DNA of 6,927 bases from Planctomycetes bacterium UBA4800 (GTDB lineage Bacteria > Planctomycetota > UBA8108 > UBA8890 > UBA8898). Shown in pieces: positions 5,924 through 6,927 of the stretch. Position 1 is the first letter of the stretch. Each line of letters begins with the position of its first letter. Both the position numbers and the translations under genes were made by a program. Location of the stretch: assembly GCA_002402755.1 (NCBI GenBank), contig DHGK01000364.1:1-6927 (forward strand), given 5' to 3'. The notes below the pieces were generated by a model, which saw only the letters and a list, made by a program, of their open reading frames with translations, made no database searches and was not told the origin of the DNA.

Positions 5924-6927
5924 ATGCGGAGGACCTGGATAGCACTCGTCGCGGCGTTCTGCGCGGCTCACGGCGTCGCGGCCGCGCCCGAGCCGTCCGG
6001 CGGCACGCGCCTCGGCAGCAAGGACGGCGCGTTCACGATCAACGGCGCGCCGGTCTTCCTCGTCGGGGCCAGCTACTACGGCGGCCTGGGCGCGTCCGAC
6101 GCGACGCGCGCGAAGGACCTGACGGCGCTGCGGAAGCACGGGTTCAACTGGATCCGCGTGTGGGCGACGTGGGCGGCGTTCGAGAACGATGTGTCCGCGG
6201 TCGATGGAGAGGGAGCGCCGCGGCCCGAGCACATGCGGGCGCTGGCCCGGCTGCTCTCGGAGTGCGACCGGCTGGGGATGGTCGTCGACGTGACGCTCTC
6301 GCGGCAGAACGGCGCCACGGGGCCGCCGCGCCTGAAGTCGACGGCCGCGCTCGTCAGGGCCGCCGCGGAGATAGCGTCGGCTTGCAAGGAGCGCCGGAAC
6401 TGGTACCTGGACGCGGCCAACGAGCGCAACATCAAGGATGCGCGCTTCGTGGCGCTCGATGAGATCGCGGCGGTCGTCCGGCGCGTCAAGGAGATCGATC
6501 CCGGCCGGCTCGTCACGGCCTCGCACGCCGGCGGCGATCTGGGGACGCGCGAGCTCCCCGCCTATCTCGCGGCGGGCGTCGACTTCCTCGCCCCGCACCG
6601 GCCGCGCCACCGGGGCTCGGCCGCCGAGACCGGCGCCTGGACGAGGGAGACTCTCGCGTTCTTGCGCGCCTCGGGGAGAGTGGTGCCGGTGCACTTCCAG
6701 GAGCCGTTCCGGCGCGGGTTCGCCGAGTACGAGCCGCCGGCGGCCGATTTCATCCTCGATCTCGCGCAGGCCTACGAGGCCGGCGCCGCGGGGTGGTGTT
6801 TTCACAACGGCGCCGAGGGCAAGGGGCCTGCGCAGAGGCCGCGGCGCTCGTTCGATCTGCGCGACGGGCCGCTCGTCGATCAACTCGACGAGGAGGAACG
6901 GAAGCTCTTCGCGCACATCAGGGAGGC
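5924..6927 (+). CDS. Secreted GH5-like (clan GH-A) glycoside hydrolase, 3' end cut by window
   Basis: The frame is open from this ATG to the window edge, giving 334 residues with no stop, so the C-terminus is missing. Residues 1-20 look like a signal peptide (MRRTW then a hydrophobic stretch, cleavage near VAA-AP). The rest reads as a TIM barrel: a FTINGAPVFLVGASYY opening strand (37-52), GFNWIRVW (73-80) with the beta-2 arginine R78, N166-E167 as the expected acid/base pair after beta-4, FLAPHRPRH near beta-6, E260 in VPVHFQEP as candidate nucleophile on beta-7, and GAAGWCFHNG (287-296) on beta-8. The catalytic pair placement is that of clan GH-A. The usual beta-3 histidine of classical GH5 is not obvious in VVDVTLS, so this may be a divergent subfamily. 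Substrate cannot be named. The ATG is the first possible start after an in-frame stop at 5852-5854. The visible part has no dockerin or carbohydrate-binding module. Confidence 0.88.
   Translation, partial: MRRTWIALVAAFCAAHGVAAAPEPSGGTRLGSKDGAFTINGAPVFLVGASYYGGLGASDATRAKDLTALRKHGFNWIRVWATWAAFENDVSAVDGEGAPRPEHMRALARLLSECDRLGMVVDVTLSRQNGATGPPRLKSTAALVRAAAEIASACKERRNWYLDAANERNIKDARFVALDEIAAVVRRVKEIDPGRLVTASHAGGDLGTRELPAYLAAGVDFLAPHRPRHRGSAAETGAWTRETLAFLRASGRVVPVHFQEPFRRGFAEYEPPAADFILDLAQAYEAGAAGWCFHNGAEGKGPAQRPRRSFDLRDGPLVDQLDEEERKLFAHIRE

Noticed and set aside
5795..6916. Minus-strand open frame of 373 codons opposite the hydrolase
   Set aside because: It is the codon-aligned mirror of the plus gene, is Arg- and Pro-rich and has no domain, while the plus frame has a signal peptide and GH-A motifs.
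1..6927. CRISPR arrays, tRNA or rRNA genes, insertion sequences
   Set aside because: No regularly spaced direct repeats, tRNA-like cloverleaf, rRNA-like sequence or transposase was seen.

Overview
The window is strongly GC-rich bacterial DNA. It holds two divergently arranged genes for exported proteins, separated by a 144-base intergenic region. The larger gene fits a Planctomycetota (or related PVC-type or metagenomic) genome: a giant modular surface protein with lamin-tail domains, a CotH-kinase-like domain, a parallel beta-helix and a C-terminal dockerin-like module, ending in a short cysteine-containing tail. This taxonomic reading rests on domain style and is not proven.

Layout. Bases 1-259 contain no gene I can support. 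They lie downstream of the large minus-strand gene and hold one perfect 8-bp inverted repeat (118-141), plus a Shine-Dalgarno-like AGGAG on the minus strand at the very edge (5-9), which may serve a minus-strand gene starting outside the window. Bases 260-5779 (minus) encode an 1839-residue secreted multidomain protein. Bases 5780-5923 are the divergent intergenic region. It has a good sigma70-type promoter for the minus gene (TTGGAA, 17 bases, TATCAT) and a TACAAT box six bases before the plus-strand ATG, which suggests a leaderless transcript. Bases 5924-6927 (plus) encode the first 334 residues of a secreted clan GH-A (GH5-like) glycoside hydrolase that runs off the window.

Both proteins have signal peptides, so both probably act outside the cytoplasmic membrane. 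The large protein looks like a surface display, adhesion or extracellular kinase platform; the hydrolase probably acts on a polysaccharide or glycoside. A functional link is inferred only from their divergent pairing. Almost the whole window is also open on the opposite strand, because both genes avoid the codons TTA, CTA and TCA. Those long antisense ORFs are treated as artefacts.
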